A stretch of DNA of 64,000 nucleotides from Galerina marginata (lineage: Eukaryota; Basidiomycota; Agaricomycetes; Agaricales; Galerinaceae): positions 248,001 through 312,000 of the forward strand of contig JAECYW010000023.1 in NCBI GenBank assembly GCA_023014335.1. Direction: 5' to 3'. The position numbers were made by a program, and so were the translations under genes. How positions within the stretch are numbered: the first letter of the stretch is position 1; each line of letters starts with the position of its first letter. This document shows, piece by piece, positions 1-12,884 of this stretch. The notes under the pieces were generated by a model, which saw only the letters and a list, made by a program, of their open reading frames with translations, searched no databases and was not told the DNA's origin.

Positions 1-639
1 CTCCCCCGTCAACAATAACACCAGACCGGCCCTCCGAGTCCGTAGCTTGGCTGAGAGGTGCTTGTGGTCCTCCTGTCGCTATTAGATGCGCTTCTTTGTT
101 CTTATGCAGAACACGGCGCGAGCATTGAGAGCATGATTCGGTTTTTGAATGGCGCAAGGAGGGTGATTCTGGTTCACTCCTGCTAACCCGTGCACATTCA
201 CAGACTCGGAGGCCAATGTTTTCGGAGTGTGCATAATTAATGCTGGCACTGAGAGAAGACTCAGGAGGTACAGCAGGATGGTATCCTTCGTTGTCGGTAT
301 TTATTTGAGAAATATGGTTGTTCAAATGCTGGGGTTCTATTTAAAGAAGCAGGATAGTAAATGAGCATAAATTCTCCTTGCATTAATGAATCAATCAGCT
401 CACCGACTATTGACCTCGCAGGGTGAGAAGCAGAATCAACATCTCTGCCCTCTGGGGAGAGGTCAACTGGAGAAGTGGTGGCCATCAAAATATTGGACAG
501 CTTAACCAGTTCAACCTACCAACTTCGAGCAAAATCGTCCTGTATTTATCATCACCTTGGAATGTGGCGTCGAGGAGCGCATAACCTCTTCAGAATGCAA
601 AGTAGGACCGACGATCGTCTATACACTGCTCGGTCTTGC

Positions 640-3500
640 TGTTCAATGACCCAGCACCCCGACGGACGGGAAGACATCGAACGACTGAGTGACGCTTTAG
701 GCTATAGGTCCTTAACATGGATAATATTTTGCGAGGTCGGTAATTAGAAATAAGCGAATTTGAAATTGCTTTGACAGCTGGACAAGAGAGATCGTCGGCC
801 TACTGCGCAGAGAGACAGAGAAAGCTGTATTATCACTCTAAGATTAGCTTTTTCCACCCAAACACATGGAAGGGGAGGTGAACAAGAGATATGTCTCAGA
901 TGCTTGCCTCTAACTGTGCAGCACCGGACCGTGCCTCCTCCACAAAATACCCGCCATCTTCAATCCAACGTCCCAGTCCAAGGGATCCAATTCGAAATGA
1001 CGCCAGAAATTAGGATCTAACCAAGATCTAACCAGAAAGCAGGAGGAAAAAGGAGACCTCAGAAACTCTCTCCACAAGGTGCACATTGTAGTACTTGGAA
1101 GAAGGAGCGAATTAAGGTAGTAACACAGCAGGCAGCACAATTCGAATTGAAGCACCGACTACCGCGGAGTCACGTGCTCTCAATGTACAATACCGGGATC
1201 AAGGAGACGGGTGTCCGTTGGGGCCCTCGCTAAGCGACGACGTGCATAGATTCATAATTTGAGCTATGGATGCTTAAAGAGGCCTAGTGATTTTCGAGGT
1301 CAGTAATCAGAGATTGGCGAATTTGAAATTGCTTTGACAGCTAGACAAGAGAGATCGTCGGCCTGCTGCGCAGAGAGACAAGAGAAAGCTGTATTATCAC
1401 TTTAAAATTAGATTTTCTCACTCTAGGACAAGACCAATTCAACCATAGAGCACATGGAAGGGCAGTTGGGCCAGAGATATGTCTCAGACACTTTCCAATT
1501 GCTTTCCAATAACTGCACAGCACTGAACCGTGCCATTCTTGGAAGTACTCGCTGTATTGTATATCTTTCAGTCCAACATCCAATTCCAAATGACGCCAGA
1601 AATTAGGATCTACAAAGGACTGCGCTGATCTCAGGAATTCTCCACAAGGTGCACATCATAGTACTTGGAAGAAAGAGCGGATTAAGGTAATAACACGGCA
1701 GGCAGCACAATTTGAATTTAAGCGCCGTCTCTTTTCACGGGTCCTGTTGCTGGCCAAAGGGCAGGACCGCGTGGCTCCTACCTCCATGCTTATCCCTTAA
1801 GCTCAAGATTGGCTGTGGACGTCGGACCAGTGCGAGGTCGAGATTAGGCGCCGACGACCACGGACCTAGTCACGTGCTCTTAATTTACAACACCAAAAAG
1901 TTGGAGAAATCAAGAAGACAGGTGGATGTCGGGGCCCTCGCTAAGCGACGACAGGCATAGATTCATAATTTGGGCTATGGATCCTTAAAGAGGCCTAGTA
2001 CTTATCTTACGAGCTTGATCTGAGACAGATAAGCGTGAAAACAAGTTCAATGAACCAGTGCCCCTCGGACGGACGGGAACGCATCGAACGACTGAACGAC
2101 ATTTCGGGCTATAGGTACTTAACATAGCTAGTATTCTACGAGGGTCGGTAAGCAGAGATAGGCGAATTTGAAATTACTTTGACAATTAGACAAGAAAGAT
2201 CGTCGGCCTGCTGCGCAGAGAGACAAGAGAAAGCTGCATTATCACTCTAAAATTAGATTTTTAGATCAATGTGAAAACGAAAGCTGTAATATCACACTAA
2301 AATTATCTTTCTTCATTCTAAGAATTCCAGAAAAAAACAATTCGACTCTGAAGCCTCGGAGCACATGGAAAGGCAGTTTGAACAAGCTATGTATAAGAAG
2401 CGCAGCATTTCTAGCTTTTGAGTTTTTGATTACTGAATATCCATTTCTCCGACCTCCTTCATCATTCACATTTTCTTACATTTTCTCGCTAGCAATTGCA
2501 CAGCACTGGACTTTTGCCATACCACGAAGTACTCGCTGCATTTACTCGAGTATATCTTCAGTCTAACATTCGAGGGATCCATTTCCAAATAACGTCGGAA
2601 ATTAGGATCTAACTAGCAGAAAGCAAAACTTCAGACAGGAAAAAAGGACTGCACTGACCTCAGAAGCTCCCCACAAGGTGCACATTGTAACACTTGGAAG
2701 GAGGAGCGAATCAAGGTAATAACACAGCAAGCACCACAATTTGAATTTAAGCGCCGACGACCACGGACATAATCACGTGCTCTCAATTTGCAACACCAGA
2801 AACAGTAAAGTTGGAGGAATCAAGGGGGCGGGCATTGGTCGGGGTGCTCGCTAAGCTCGCGATGACGTGCATAGATTCACAATTTGGGCTATGGATCCTC
2901 AATATGGCCCAGTATCTTCCAAGCTTGATAGACAGATAAGCGTGAAAACGAAACCACTTTGACTATCACAACGAGAGTGAATTGCTATTCAATAAACTAG
3001 CGCTACAATGAAAGAGAATATATCAAGTCAAAGTGACCGAACGATGCCCGATAGATATTTTGGGCTATAGATCCTTAATATGGGTTCGTATCTTGCGAAG
3101 TTGCGAGCTTTGATAGACAGATAAGTGTGAGAACGACACCGCTTTGACTATCACATTGACAATAAGAGTGATCGTCACTCTGCTGTGCAAAGGACAAGGA
3201 GGAAATTTACGCCCACTCAAAAATAGCTTTCTTCATTCTGAGAAAGCCCAATTCAACTCTGGAGCACATGGAGGGAAGAGGTACGTACAAGAATCGCAGC
3301 AAGTGGCTGTTCATTGTTTCTTGTTCTTGATTCCTGGATTTCCGTCTTTCCGTTCTCCTTCACCAATCACATTAATATTTTTGTTACATTCGCTCGCTAG
3401 ACATTACACAGCACCGCACAGTCCCGAAACTACTGTCTTCATTCTACCTCTTCCGATCCCATCCCATCTTGCATCCAACAGCAAACACCACAATTTAGGC
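640..3500. repeat. Diverged tandem repeat array, about four copies
   Basis: Blocks recur in the same order: a segment beginning around gaaattgctttgacag near 752, 1325 and 2168 (a weak copy near 3143); a 'ccacaaggtgcacat' segment near 1073, 1643 and 2673; and a 'cacgtgctct' segment near 1170, 1871 and 2775 followed by a 'catagattca' block near 1245, 1956 and 2871. The unit is roughly 570-800 bp and copies differ by many substitutions and indels. A block near 2045-2160 also resembles 640-750. No convincing open frame spans a unit. It could be an old non-coding tandem duplication or a decayed transposon; I cannot tell which. Confidence 0.75.
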
Positions 3501-3701
3501 GCCCGCGCCCGTCGCCTCGGACAGAGTCGCACGTTATCAGCTTACGCGCCAAAGAGTCAGACGGGCGACGCGTATCGATCGCCTGCGGGTCTGCCACCTT
3601 CTCCAAGCGACTACAATATAAGTACACTATATTACACGCTCCTAAAGTAAGTACCGGTATCGCATCGATATCCATGTTACAGTAATACGTGCCAACCACC
3701 G

Positions 3702-3727
3702 CCATCCCATCCCATCCCATCCCATCC
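3702..3727. repeat. (CCCAT)n microsatellite
   Basis: About five perfect tandem copies of a five-base unit lie directly after the stop codon of the minus-strand hydrolase gene, so in its 3' untranslated region. Confidence 0.85.
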
Positions 3728-3729
3728 AA

Positions 3730-6700
3730 TCACACATCCGCCACATACCGCCTGACAACCTCCAAAAGCGGCTCCGTCCACTTCTCATGGTCGAATATAA
3801 CAGCGTGGTCTAGAGCGGGGTTGAACAGGACTTCTAACTTTCCTTCTCCTTCTCCTTCCCCTTCCCATTTCCCATCCCGGTGCGCGTCCCCGTCCCCGTC
3901 CCCGAGCCCGTGCTCGTGCTCGTGCTCGTGGTCGTGCTCACGCTCAGAAACACCCCCAACCCACCGCTCAGACCACCTCGCCTCCCTCGTCAAATACCTT
4001 CGTATCGCTTCAGCAGGCACGATCTGGTCCATCCCGCCCAGCACGACGGTTACGTTCCGCTCTCTCCCTCCGCCTCTCCCACTCCTTTTGCTCTTCTTCC
4101 TCCGACTCGACTCGCCCTCGCCGTCTCCGTTTCCCTCCTCCACCCGTTCAATAGAAGTCGAATCCTCACACGAACTCGAACCCTCACCCCGCATAAAAAC
4201 CCCAACCTCCTCCCTCCAAATCCCCCCCTCCGCCCAAAAGAACGCACGGCACAGTGTCCGCGCCACGTCTGCATCCCGGCTCGCGAAGTAGTATAACTGC
4301 CAGGCCGCCGCTGACGAGTAGGAGAATGGGAACCACGACTTCTTTGCCGAGTTCAACTTCGACTTCTTCCCCGACCCCGACCCCGACGACGACGACGACG
4401 ACCTCGACAACGACGACAGAGACCTAGGCTGGGCGGGTATAGAACCCGACCCCGACCCCGACCCCGACCCCGATGACGGGGCCGTATCAGGCGCATGCGC
4501 GTGTGCGAGCACAGGCGTGGAGATCGGCAACCCCGTCTTCGCCTCTGCCCCCCTCTCCACGTCGAACGTCGCGTCGCCGTCGACTCTATTGCTATCGCCC
4601 ACGCCCATGCCCATGCCTACGCCTACGCCTATGCCTTCGCCTGTGCCCACGTCCCTATCCATATCCATATCCATATCCGTATCCGTATCCGTATCCAAGT
4701 CCAAATCAAGTGCGAGATTAGGATCACTCCCCAACCGCCTCGGACACACACTCGACGGATGCCGATACAAAAAGTTATGCGCGACCGCGGGGTGGGAGAG
4801 CAGGATAGGAATCGGGTCGATCAGGATGAGGTGTGCGATTTTGTGGCAGAGGGGTGATCTTGATCTCTGTTGTTGTTGGAGTTGTTGTGGATGGGGGTGC
4901 GGTTGGGGGTGGGGTTGTTGTAGATGGGGGTGTTGGGGTTGGGGTTGTGGTTGTGGTTGTGGTTGTGGATGGGGGTGCGAGTGCGGTTGTGGGGCCAAAT
5001 GTTGTGTGGGCGTGGGCGTGGGCCTACAATGTTGTGTGCTCGTCGCCGGTGGTGGTGGTGGTGGCGGCGGCCCACCATTGGCATTAGCGTTGACGTTGGC
5101 GTTGGTAATGTGGGCAGTGGGTCCTTGGAACTCCCTTGTGAACGACCGAGCCCCATCCCCAGAAATAGCAGAAGACTCGCCCTCGACGATCCCCTCATCC
5201 ACACACTGCCTCACGATCCACCCCGCTACAAAGGTCCCGTACGAGTGGGCGGCGAGGACTACGCGGTGCCAGCCCGTCTTGGTTCTTGTTCCAGTTCTGG
5301 TTCTTGTATCCCTCGTTGTCGTGTCCGATCCTGTGGAGACGGCGGCGGCGGCAGCGGCAGCGGTGGTAATATTGGTGGACGTGGTGGTGGCGAACGTGGT
5401 GGTGGTGGTGGTGGTGGTGATGGTGGCGGTGGACGTAGTAGTGATGTTTCCCAAAGTCGAAGTCGAGCAGCTCCCAAAGTCGACATGGCCGCTGTTGGAG
5501 GTGGACTTGGAGGTGGACTTGGACAGTAACGGTCTCCTCATCCCCGCTTCGCCATCCAGGTCTTCATCGTCCACGTCCACGTCCACGTCCACGTCCGCCC
5601 CTTCTTCTCCTCGCGCTCGTCCTCGCACCCGCACGCGTTCCTCGCCCTCAACCCCCTCCTCCTCCTCCTCCTCCTCCAAAGCGCTCAAAGACCCCAAGAT
5701 AATCTCCAACGAAGCGAGCATAACCGCGCGCGGGGGCACCGAGCGAGGCGTCATGTGCATGCTTATCGGGAGGAGCTCGGGGAGGAGGATGCCTATCTCT
5801 CCATTGTCTTCTTCATCTTCATCTTTATCCATGTTCGAGGAGGGGAAGGCTGAGGGGGAAGAGGAGGAGGAGGAGGAGATGGCCTTGGTCTTGGCCTTGG
5901 ACTTGGACTCGGCTCGGGGAATGAGGGACCGGATGAAGGGTATGTACGGGTATAACCCGATCTGCACCACCCAAACAAAAACAAAAAAAGGTGTAAGAAA
6001 GCGTGTTTCTAAACGAGACCGACGGACAGCATGCGCGAGCTTACGCTTACCCCGATTCCGTGTAAGAACACCACCGGCATCTTCGTCTTCGACCTATGCG
6101 GGCGGTACCAGTACGGGAGGGCCACGCCCTCTGGAGCTGGGCTCTCGATTGCTTGATCTCGTTTAGTCACTCCCAGAAGGGAGAGAAGGGAGAGGAAGGA
6201 GAGGACGGGGCGGGGTGGGAAGCATAAGCTCCATTGCCACTGCGACTGGGAGAGGGAAAAGCGGGGCGTGTAGTGCGTGAACCCGAGGGAGAGCAGGCGG
6301 AGGGATGTGTATGTGTCTACTGCGCATACTATCTGAGTAGAGTAAGGGTAATCATTTGAGCAATAGATAGAGGAGAGGAAAAGGAAGAGGAAGGAGAGGA
6401 AGACGTACGAAGTACCACACCAGAGGACGGTGGAGCATGCGGACAGGGTCGAGTGTGATGCGCATGCTCTTCATGCCTTTAATCCCGTCACTCTCACTGC
6501 CAGCACCAACATCGTCTTCGCGCAACTCCCGCCCGAGCACGCGTTCAATCTCTTTCACGTACCCATCCAGCTCATCCGTATACTCGTCCACAGCCGCGCC
6601 GAGCTCTTCTCGGGAAGAGGAGAACAAGGCCCATAAAAGCCAGTCTATCATGTCTGTTCTCGTCGGTGTCGGGGTCGGTCCTACCTTTGAGTCGTTCGGG

Positions 6701-7137
6701 TCTGGGTTGGGGAGGAACCATCCTGTGGGATAGGGTTGGTGTTGTGGATCGTCGGGGTGTCCTGCGCCTGCGCCTGCTTCGATGCATTTGGTGAATATAA
6801 GCTGGCGTTGAGCGCGCGTGAGCGGGGGTGCGGGGTGTGTAGGCGGCTGGGCGCGTCAAGTATGTCAGTATATCGTCTCAGCCGCGATGAGAAAAAAAAC
6901 GCCAACACTCACAGCTTGGAGCCGTCGCGTTCTAGGGAGGTACACGAGCAGGTAAAACCCCGCTTCAGCTGCTGCTAAGACGCCTATCGGGGCGTACCAC
7001 CATTCTGGCTTGATACCCAAACTTATAGGAAAAGGAGAGCAGCAGAGGAGGTAGACGATGCTAGCTGGCGCGACGAGGCGCAGTGCGGAGATGGATAGAC
7101 GGATGGTGACGTAGTCGAGGAAGGTGTTGGTGATCAT
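3730..7137 (-). CDS. Alpha/beta-hydrolase fold protein with N-terminal membrane segments and long low-complexity inserts
   Basis: Four exons (7137-6913, 6846-6409, 6332-6051, 5961-3730) join in phase to about 1058 residues. The first exon has hydrophobic stretches that look like membrane segments. An oxyanion-type HGIG motif lies at about residues 312-315 across the third splice junction. The nucleophile elbow is AHSYG with Ser at about 555; the acid is probably the Asp of GGMDQIVP (about 960) and the His is in LDHAVIF (about 1034). The family is known in fungi as a large uncharacterised serine hydrolase; the substrate is unknown. Odd feature: the last exon is full of single-residue runs and dipeptide repeats (poly-Ser, poly-Glu, Asp-Val, Thr, Ala, His-Pro/Gln-Pro, Asp-Met, Gly-Ser) between the catalytic motifs. 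These are simple repeats at DNA level and make long shadow frames on the other strand. Confidence 0.85.
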
Positions 7138-7607
7138 CGAGCTCCAGAACCAGCTCCAGCGCGGGTTTGGGGTCTGTGCGCGAGTGGAAGGAGTCTGCCT
7201 CTATGCTCTGAGGGGTGGATGGATAGAGAAAGATGGATGAGGAGGACGGCGCTTTATCGACTCAGTCGTACCATTATGGTGATGGTGGTGGTTAGGGTTC
7301 TGGAGGACTGCGGATTGGGCGGCCCGTGGGATTGGCTTGTGATTTTCCTTGGCACCGTCCCGACGCGTACCTGGTTCACGAGCCGAACCTCCGAGTCGCA
7401 CCAAATTTCGGTCATCGTCCGAGAGCGTCCATGGTAATTTAACAAATCAGCACAGCTTTAACACATAGTATAAGTTCTGTGTATGCAAGAACCCGTAATT
7501 ATGAGATGATGAAAAGTTCGCATATCGCAAACACACTGTACAGGAAACCTCCTGCTCGTGGCTAAAACCTGTTCCCTGCAGCCCATTGAATCTTTGTTAA
7601 TTAACCG
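7138..7607. other. Intergenic, no feature seen
   Basis: Short frames exist on both strands but none has splice support or recognisable composition. It separates the start of the hydrolase gene from the 3' end of the 7-TM gene. Confidence 0.5.
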
Positions 7608-8912
7608 CTACCCATCACGAGATTGAGGCGGTGAAGAGATTGTTGATAATAATATTTCAGTGAGTGTCAGTTGCCCTAGAGATGGATAATCATTGAATAC
7701 GGCAGCGCAAGTGCATGGCTCCGGAGAACAATCTTGTGTACTTTCTGCATGTTGTGGTCTTGAAGGATCTCGATGACTAGTGCGGCGGCGGCGGAATATC
7801 TGATAAAGACGCGTCGACACAACCGGTAGGTTGGACGCAAAAAGACAAACGGCCGCCTGAGAATATATAGAGTTTAAAGGAATGATAAAAAGGTGCGAAT
7901 TTTTAGCTACCTCGATATTGCATATGCCGACAAGAATTATGCCCGCCTCCTCGCCCAGATGTACTTGACTGTTCACGAATAGAAACCCGACGCAGATTGC
8001 TGCTATTAAGGTCAATATACTCCCACAAAAAACAGCCAGAATTAGACGGCGCTCTGTCTGAGGGAGCTTTACGCTCCAGAAAAAGGCGAGAGGCGATCCG
8101 ACGAGTAGAACGTCGCTGATGATATTATCTAAAAAAACGTGAGACGGGAGTCTTAGGTTCACGACGCGAGGAATCCGGGATTTAGAATCACCTGCGATGA
8201 GGAAAACTGGCGGCAATAGGAAGCCTCCTTTAACCATGGCGCAGTCCCTTCCTTCATAGTAGACAAACAACCAGGAAGGGTATTTACAGTCCACTGTCCC
8301 GACAAGCACACAGGCAATAAAGGAGATAATCATAAAGGCGACAAGAATGAATGACCACACCCGAGCATGGTGCTTTGTTGGGAATATCCTTGCCAATGAC
8401 AAAGCGAGGCTCGCTCGGGATGACCTGAATTGACGGGGAGTAAGAATCAACATGCACACTTCCCGGAAGACAGTCAGAAAAACAACCCATACCAGACGGA
8501 AAGAAGGTACGGTAAGAGGGCCAGCCAGAACGAGTTTAGAATCCTGAAAGACGGTGGTGCAGAAAAAACATTCGTGACTGAAATTCCTTTCCCATGAGAA
8601 GGTGGATTAGTTGGCGTTAAGATGCAGATTCACTCGCCTCGATGGTTGAACCGAAACCATGTGAGGAAACAATAGAGTGTGTTGAAGACCAAGGGGGAGA
8701 AAACGACGTAGTCGTCCCACCAAGCTCGGTGCATCCGAAATCGATGCACTAGGCGATAAATGGCTGAGCTCACACCGATTGCGTGCAAGAGTGTGATTGA
8801 AACTAGAGGCGTCATCGGTTCGTGTATTCAGCAATGCAGCTGCAGGAAGTAAGCTAGCGCACGTACCTTTCCAGCCAATGTAGGACTGGTGAGGAATATT
8901 CAGAATCCCCAT
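7608..8912 (-). CDS. Fungal rhodopsin-like seven-transmembrane protein
   Basis: Five exons (8912-8867, 8802-8634, 8577-8192, 8128-7911, 7856-7608) join in phase to 355 residues. The protein begins MGILNIPHQSYIGWK and contains about seven hydrophobic helices, with the HRAWWDDYVVF motif after the second helix, a loop HECFF after the third, and a basic cytoplasmic RRRRTSHRD tail after the last. Topology and the WWDDY motif match the fungal integral-membrane 'rhodopsin-like' family (SAT4-related), whose function is mostly unknown. No retinal-binding Lys is evident, so light sensing is not implied. The start is the first ATG before a short exon with a GTACGT donor. Confidence 0.8.
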
Positions 8913-10254
8913 CGTCGATGAAAAAATGCGATAGCTGCCTTGGCCTTTAAATAAATCGGAACGACTGCGCGAAAGAAGTGAACGGGTTTATAAACACGAC
9001 CGCACTCCTCACCGGACGGCGGAGACCTCACAGGGTTGGAGACCAGCAAAGCTCAACATTCGGTTATACGCACTACGAGTGACCCTGCCCCATTTAACAT
9101 TACGGACACGATCCATGGCCATCCCGACAGTCGATATCGATGCGGGATCGCGGACATGGTGGTAATCCGACACCTTCACATTCAAAACCGTTCCCATCCA
9201 AATCCAGCCCTGCCGAAATCAAATGGAAGTCATTGCCCTGGAAGCCTTCAATTTGTAGCGGTGGAGTAAGTTGTCCAATCCGCCTGCGGCCATTGCATTA
9301 GCATAGCACGGCATATTCGAGTTCTTTGTTCCATTCCTTCCAAGACATTCAGGGCGTCCGTTTTCTGGAAAAGCCACCCTGAGCCCCCTTGCGGCAGTGG
9401 CAGCTAACAATCCATCAGTAATTTGTACGTAATTCCTAGAAAATTCTGTTGGTTTTTCCGCTTTTTCGCTTTCTTAAATAGGTGAATCGGCAATAGAGTA
9501 GTCTAATTTTAGGCATCAAGAATTGCTGTAGACCCTTTTCGGAACGCCGAGAATTGATGTCGGAAAACGGGGACTGTTGATGTCCCTGAAAATCATTCTG
9601 CTTCGATTTACATGTTGCGCTGAGCTACAAATGATCGGAAGTTGTCGGAAATAGGGTCGATTTTCACTGGGCGCCTAATGTGGTGTATGTGAACGCCACC
9701 GTTTCCCGTCGTCGTCCGAAACAGAATCATGTGGTGTGCACCGAGCACGAATATTTCCTGTTCCCATTAAGTATGTATTATAACAGTAGAGTTTCAATAT
9801 GAGAAGGCAGGAGGTAGCTGTGTAGTCACCATACTGACATTCTCAGGTCTATTACGTATACATGTATCCCTTGAGCAGGGAACTACAGACATTGCTTCGT
9901 CACCAAAACGACGGCCGCCCTCCCTTTAAACGCGCGCTTACGAGAGAGCTGCGGCGCAGATGAGAAATTGGGATAACGGGAAAGATCACCGTCGCTGTGG
10001 ATGGGGCGTTGAAGTGCGAGACGTTGGTCTGAATCGGGCCGTCCATCGTCGTAGAGTTATACTAGAGCCTTAGAATAGCACACAGCTTCGTAGACAGACA
10101 AGATGCTTAGCCGTCCTAGAGTACATAAGGCGTATGCCCCAAAGGACATTGAAACAGCCAAAATAAAAATAAAACCCAGAACCTATTTTGTCTTTGGACT
10201 TATACCTCTCGGCGCTACGGTGGAAGAGACCGCGAGGAGTAAACTGTTCGCCGG
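8913..10254. other. Intergenic, no supported gene
   Basis: Only short unsupported frames. Nothing recognisable as protein, RNA gene or mobile element was seen. Confidence 0.4.
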
Positions 10255-12118
10255 TTAACGTTTACCCATCAAGCTCCTACTACCAGTTGGTTCCTCCGAC
10301 TGGAAGTAGAAAAACGTAATATAAATCAACAACCGCTTCGAAGAATACGAAATATATATCCGGTCGTGCACAGGCATGGTTGACACAAGGATCCCGCTGC
10401 GCGTGAAATGGCGGTCCATCGCATGGTCGGTAGCACTGTGATTCTGCGGAGTGTGATGACGCAGCACCAGGTTCTTCGTCTGAAGATTGGATAGCAAAAT
10501 TTGGAATGGGCGTCGCAGGAACAACTGAAGTTGATGTGATAGCAGCTCGAGCGTCATTTTCTTTCCGGACGCGTGGGCTCCGCAGACTAGGTCATGTTGT
10601 CGGAATGGCTGGGGAGGCTTGGGCATTGATGGGAAGACGCTGTAGAACCAGTTCTCGGGTATCTGGAGGTCATCGAGAACGCTTTCCTGATAATCTTCGA
10701 CCTCCTCGCAAGGACAATTTTTAGGTCTATTATTGCCTCTCCAGTGGTGGGCATTAATACAAGCACTATCCGGGGCTAGAATGATTGGAATTCATCAGAC
10801 TGTAAGACAGTTGAAGAGAGGGTGGGCACTATTTACACATGAAAAAACCTTTGAGAGCCGCGTCAAATGTCTGATGAAAGGGCGGCGTAAATAGGGTTCA
10901 CGGCTCCGACTAGAATGTTCAAGCACCTTCTTACAGAGCCTGTGGAAAATGTCCAACATCGTCACTGGCAGCCCGGTCCTCTTGTTGTCAACTGGCACAG
11001 CGTCTGGATCAAAGCTTATAGTGATCCTTCCTTTTCTGCACAAGACGACAAAATCCTGGAAAGCCATCAGTGAACGCAAGCGACAGAGTCGGAAGGTGAC
11101 GAAAACCAACATCTGGTCCGACGGGTGTAAAAGAGCGATATAGACCGTCAATGTAGGCTAGGCCTGACTATGGTTTCGGGCTCAATCGTGGGCGGGATTA
11201 AAAAGAGAACATTCGTACGGCAAGCTCGATAGCCTTAAAAATGAGAAAGTTAGATCAATTACGATTTAATCTGTAAAGTAAGTACCGTTTGAAGCAACAA
11301 AGGCAAAGTTCGGTTGACGCCTTTCCCGAGACCCCATGTAAGTTTGGTCTCGAAGGTCCCTTCGAAATCTGATCGATATCGTACTTTATTAGGCTGAAAT
11401 AAGATTTCGAGTGGTTTAACGCGAACCTCCATCGAAAAGTATAAATGGCAGCCGTGAATTTGCGGGCGAGACTGCAATCATATGAGAAATATTTGGGTGG
11501 CTGGTTCCGTCGTCAGTCGTCAGTTGCAGGTACGAATTACGAACTGTAATCTGGCCTCTCACAAAACATTTTGGTGCAATTTAGCGGCTTCGGAGCATCG
11601 CTTGAGCAGTGCATCAGCATGAATGCCTATTTGGAGGTGTAGGAATAGAAACTCACCTCCTTGGCTCGGCTGCCTTCAAAGATCTTGACACCGACAACCT
11701 TTCCGAGCGCCTCAGCCGAGTACAGCCGATATCCTCTTCCCTTATAAATTTGTCGCTCTGCTGCTGAAATATTATCGAGAGAAAGCTACCAGTGCAGGTT
11801 AGAAGAGTGAGACGCAGAATCTGTCGCACATGCTTACTACCCGAGTCCCGTGAATAATTCCCCTGGGGGTGTTGTCGTATTCTACGGGCAGCATAAGCTT
11901 TATAGATAGACAGTTAAACTCTTTGAATTACCGTCCTCGTGTGATCTTGCACTTGTCACGAAATCACCGAGAATATTGTAAAATTCTCCACCAGTTACGA
12001 CGAAGTTTCTGGCGCCATGGAAGAACGGTACACTGGAAGCCAATCATTATTTCCATTCTCAGAAGAATAAAGAGGAGAATTTACCTGTGCTGCACATCCA
12101 AATTTGTATCAGGGATCA
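10255..12118 (-). CDS. Basidiomycete kinase-like (pseudokinase) protein, model incomplete at both ends
   Basis: Exons I can splice in phase: 12032-11932, 11897-11838, 11763-11657, 11600-11563, 11500-11427 and 11368-11286. They encode an N-terminal segment (FHGARNFVVTGGEFYNILGD) as in a common basidiomycete family, then a kinase-like beta-strand block (YKGRGYRLYSAEALGKVV, then VKIFEGSRAKE with the Lys of the VAIK position), then HPNISHMIAVSPANSRLPFI, which resembles the alphaC to hinge region. A later segment (10950-11090) with ITISFDPD matches the usual downstream part. No HRD or DFG motif is visible, so a catalytically dead kinase fold is inferred. A further acidic-then-basic stretch near 10500-10720 may be the C-terminus. 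The true start and end were not resolved, and decay at the 3' end is possible. Confidence 0.5.
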
Positions 12119-12288
12119 CCTGAGGCGCTTGCTACATAGCATCGAGTCAGAGACAGTGCACATGAATATGTCGTCATAGACATGCCTCAAAAACATCAAC
12201 CAGAGCATCTAGCCGTTTGCTGAGTATGTATTGCCTGGGTACCATTCCGTTGAGTGGCAGCGTTTCTGCACGAATCAATATGTGAACA

Positions 12289-12798
12289 TCACGGAGGAGC
12301 CTTGAGGTACACGAATATCAATTCCGATGAATAGTTGTTAAGATGAATCACTGACCGTTCGAGTTCTTCTACGTTGACGAGGAATTGGGTAGATCGCTCC
12401 ACTTTTTCGATCGATCCAGAAATTCTGGCGGTAATCGTTACAGCGTGCTCGACCATCTTCCAGGTCTCTTGCATGCGGTTGCGATCTGGGTCGATATCCC
12501 GCTTAATTGCTTGTAGGATTGATTTAGCTGCTCCAAGGCGGGGGGAAATTGAGTCGATGACGACTTGAACCTGGCCGATATTTAGGGAAGTAAATACAAG
12601 AATCTTGAACCACGCACTTTCAGGCTTTCTAGGCATGGCTCGGTTTCCCTCCTCGAGAGCCACCTGGAAGAAATATAAGATATCAGACGCTGCATTCAGC
12701 GGGATCGATGGAGACCAGAGTGAGTTGTGATGCCAGAGATAATCGTCGTTCGTGGGATGGACTGCATAGATGTATCTGGATAGCCAGACCTCGTGCAT
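12289..12798 (-). CDS. Hypothetical helical protein or exon
   Basis: An open frame of about 169 residues with ordinary codon use and a helix-rich composition (for example IDSISPRLGAAKSILQAIK). I do not recognise a family. It lies about 170 bp upstream of the kinase-like gene on the same strand and could be its 5' part or a separate small gene. No decisive start or splice sites were found. Confidence 0.3.
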   Translation of the reverse strand: MHEVWLSRYIYAVHPTNDDYLWHHNSLWSPSIPLNAASDILYFFQVALEEGNRAMPRKPESAWFKILVFTSLNIGQVQVVIDSISPRLGAAKSILQAIKRDIDPDRNRMQETWKMVEHAVTITARISGSIEKVERSTQFLVNVEELERSVIHLNNYSSELIFVYLKAPP

Positions 12799-12884
12799 GC
12801 TTTAGCCAAACAAGATCGCCCACAATGCACAGCAAAGGTGTGAATGGAATTCCGAAAGAAGACTTTCATTGGCAGACTATGCAA

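Noticed and set aside
4517..6166. 549-residue plus-strand frame opposite the hydrolase
   Set aside because: It is a shadow made by codon repeats on the other strand; no splice support and a Val/Ala/Gly-biased composition, whereas the minus strand has all hydrolase motifs in phase.
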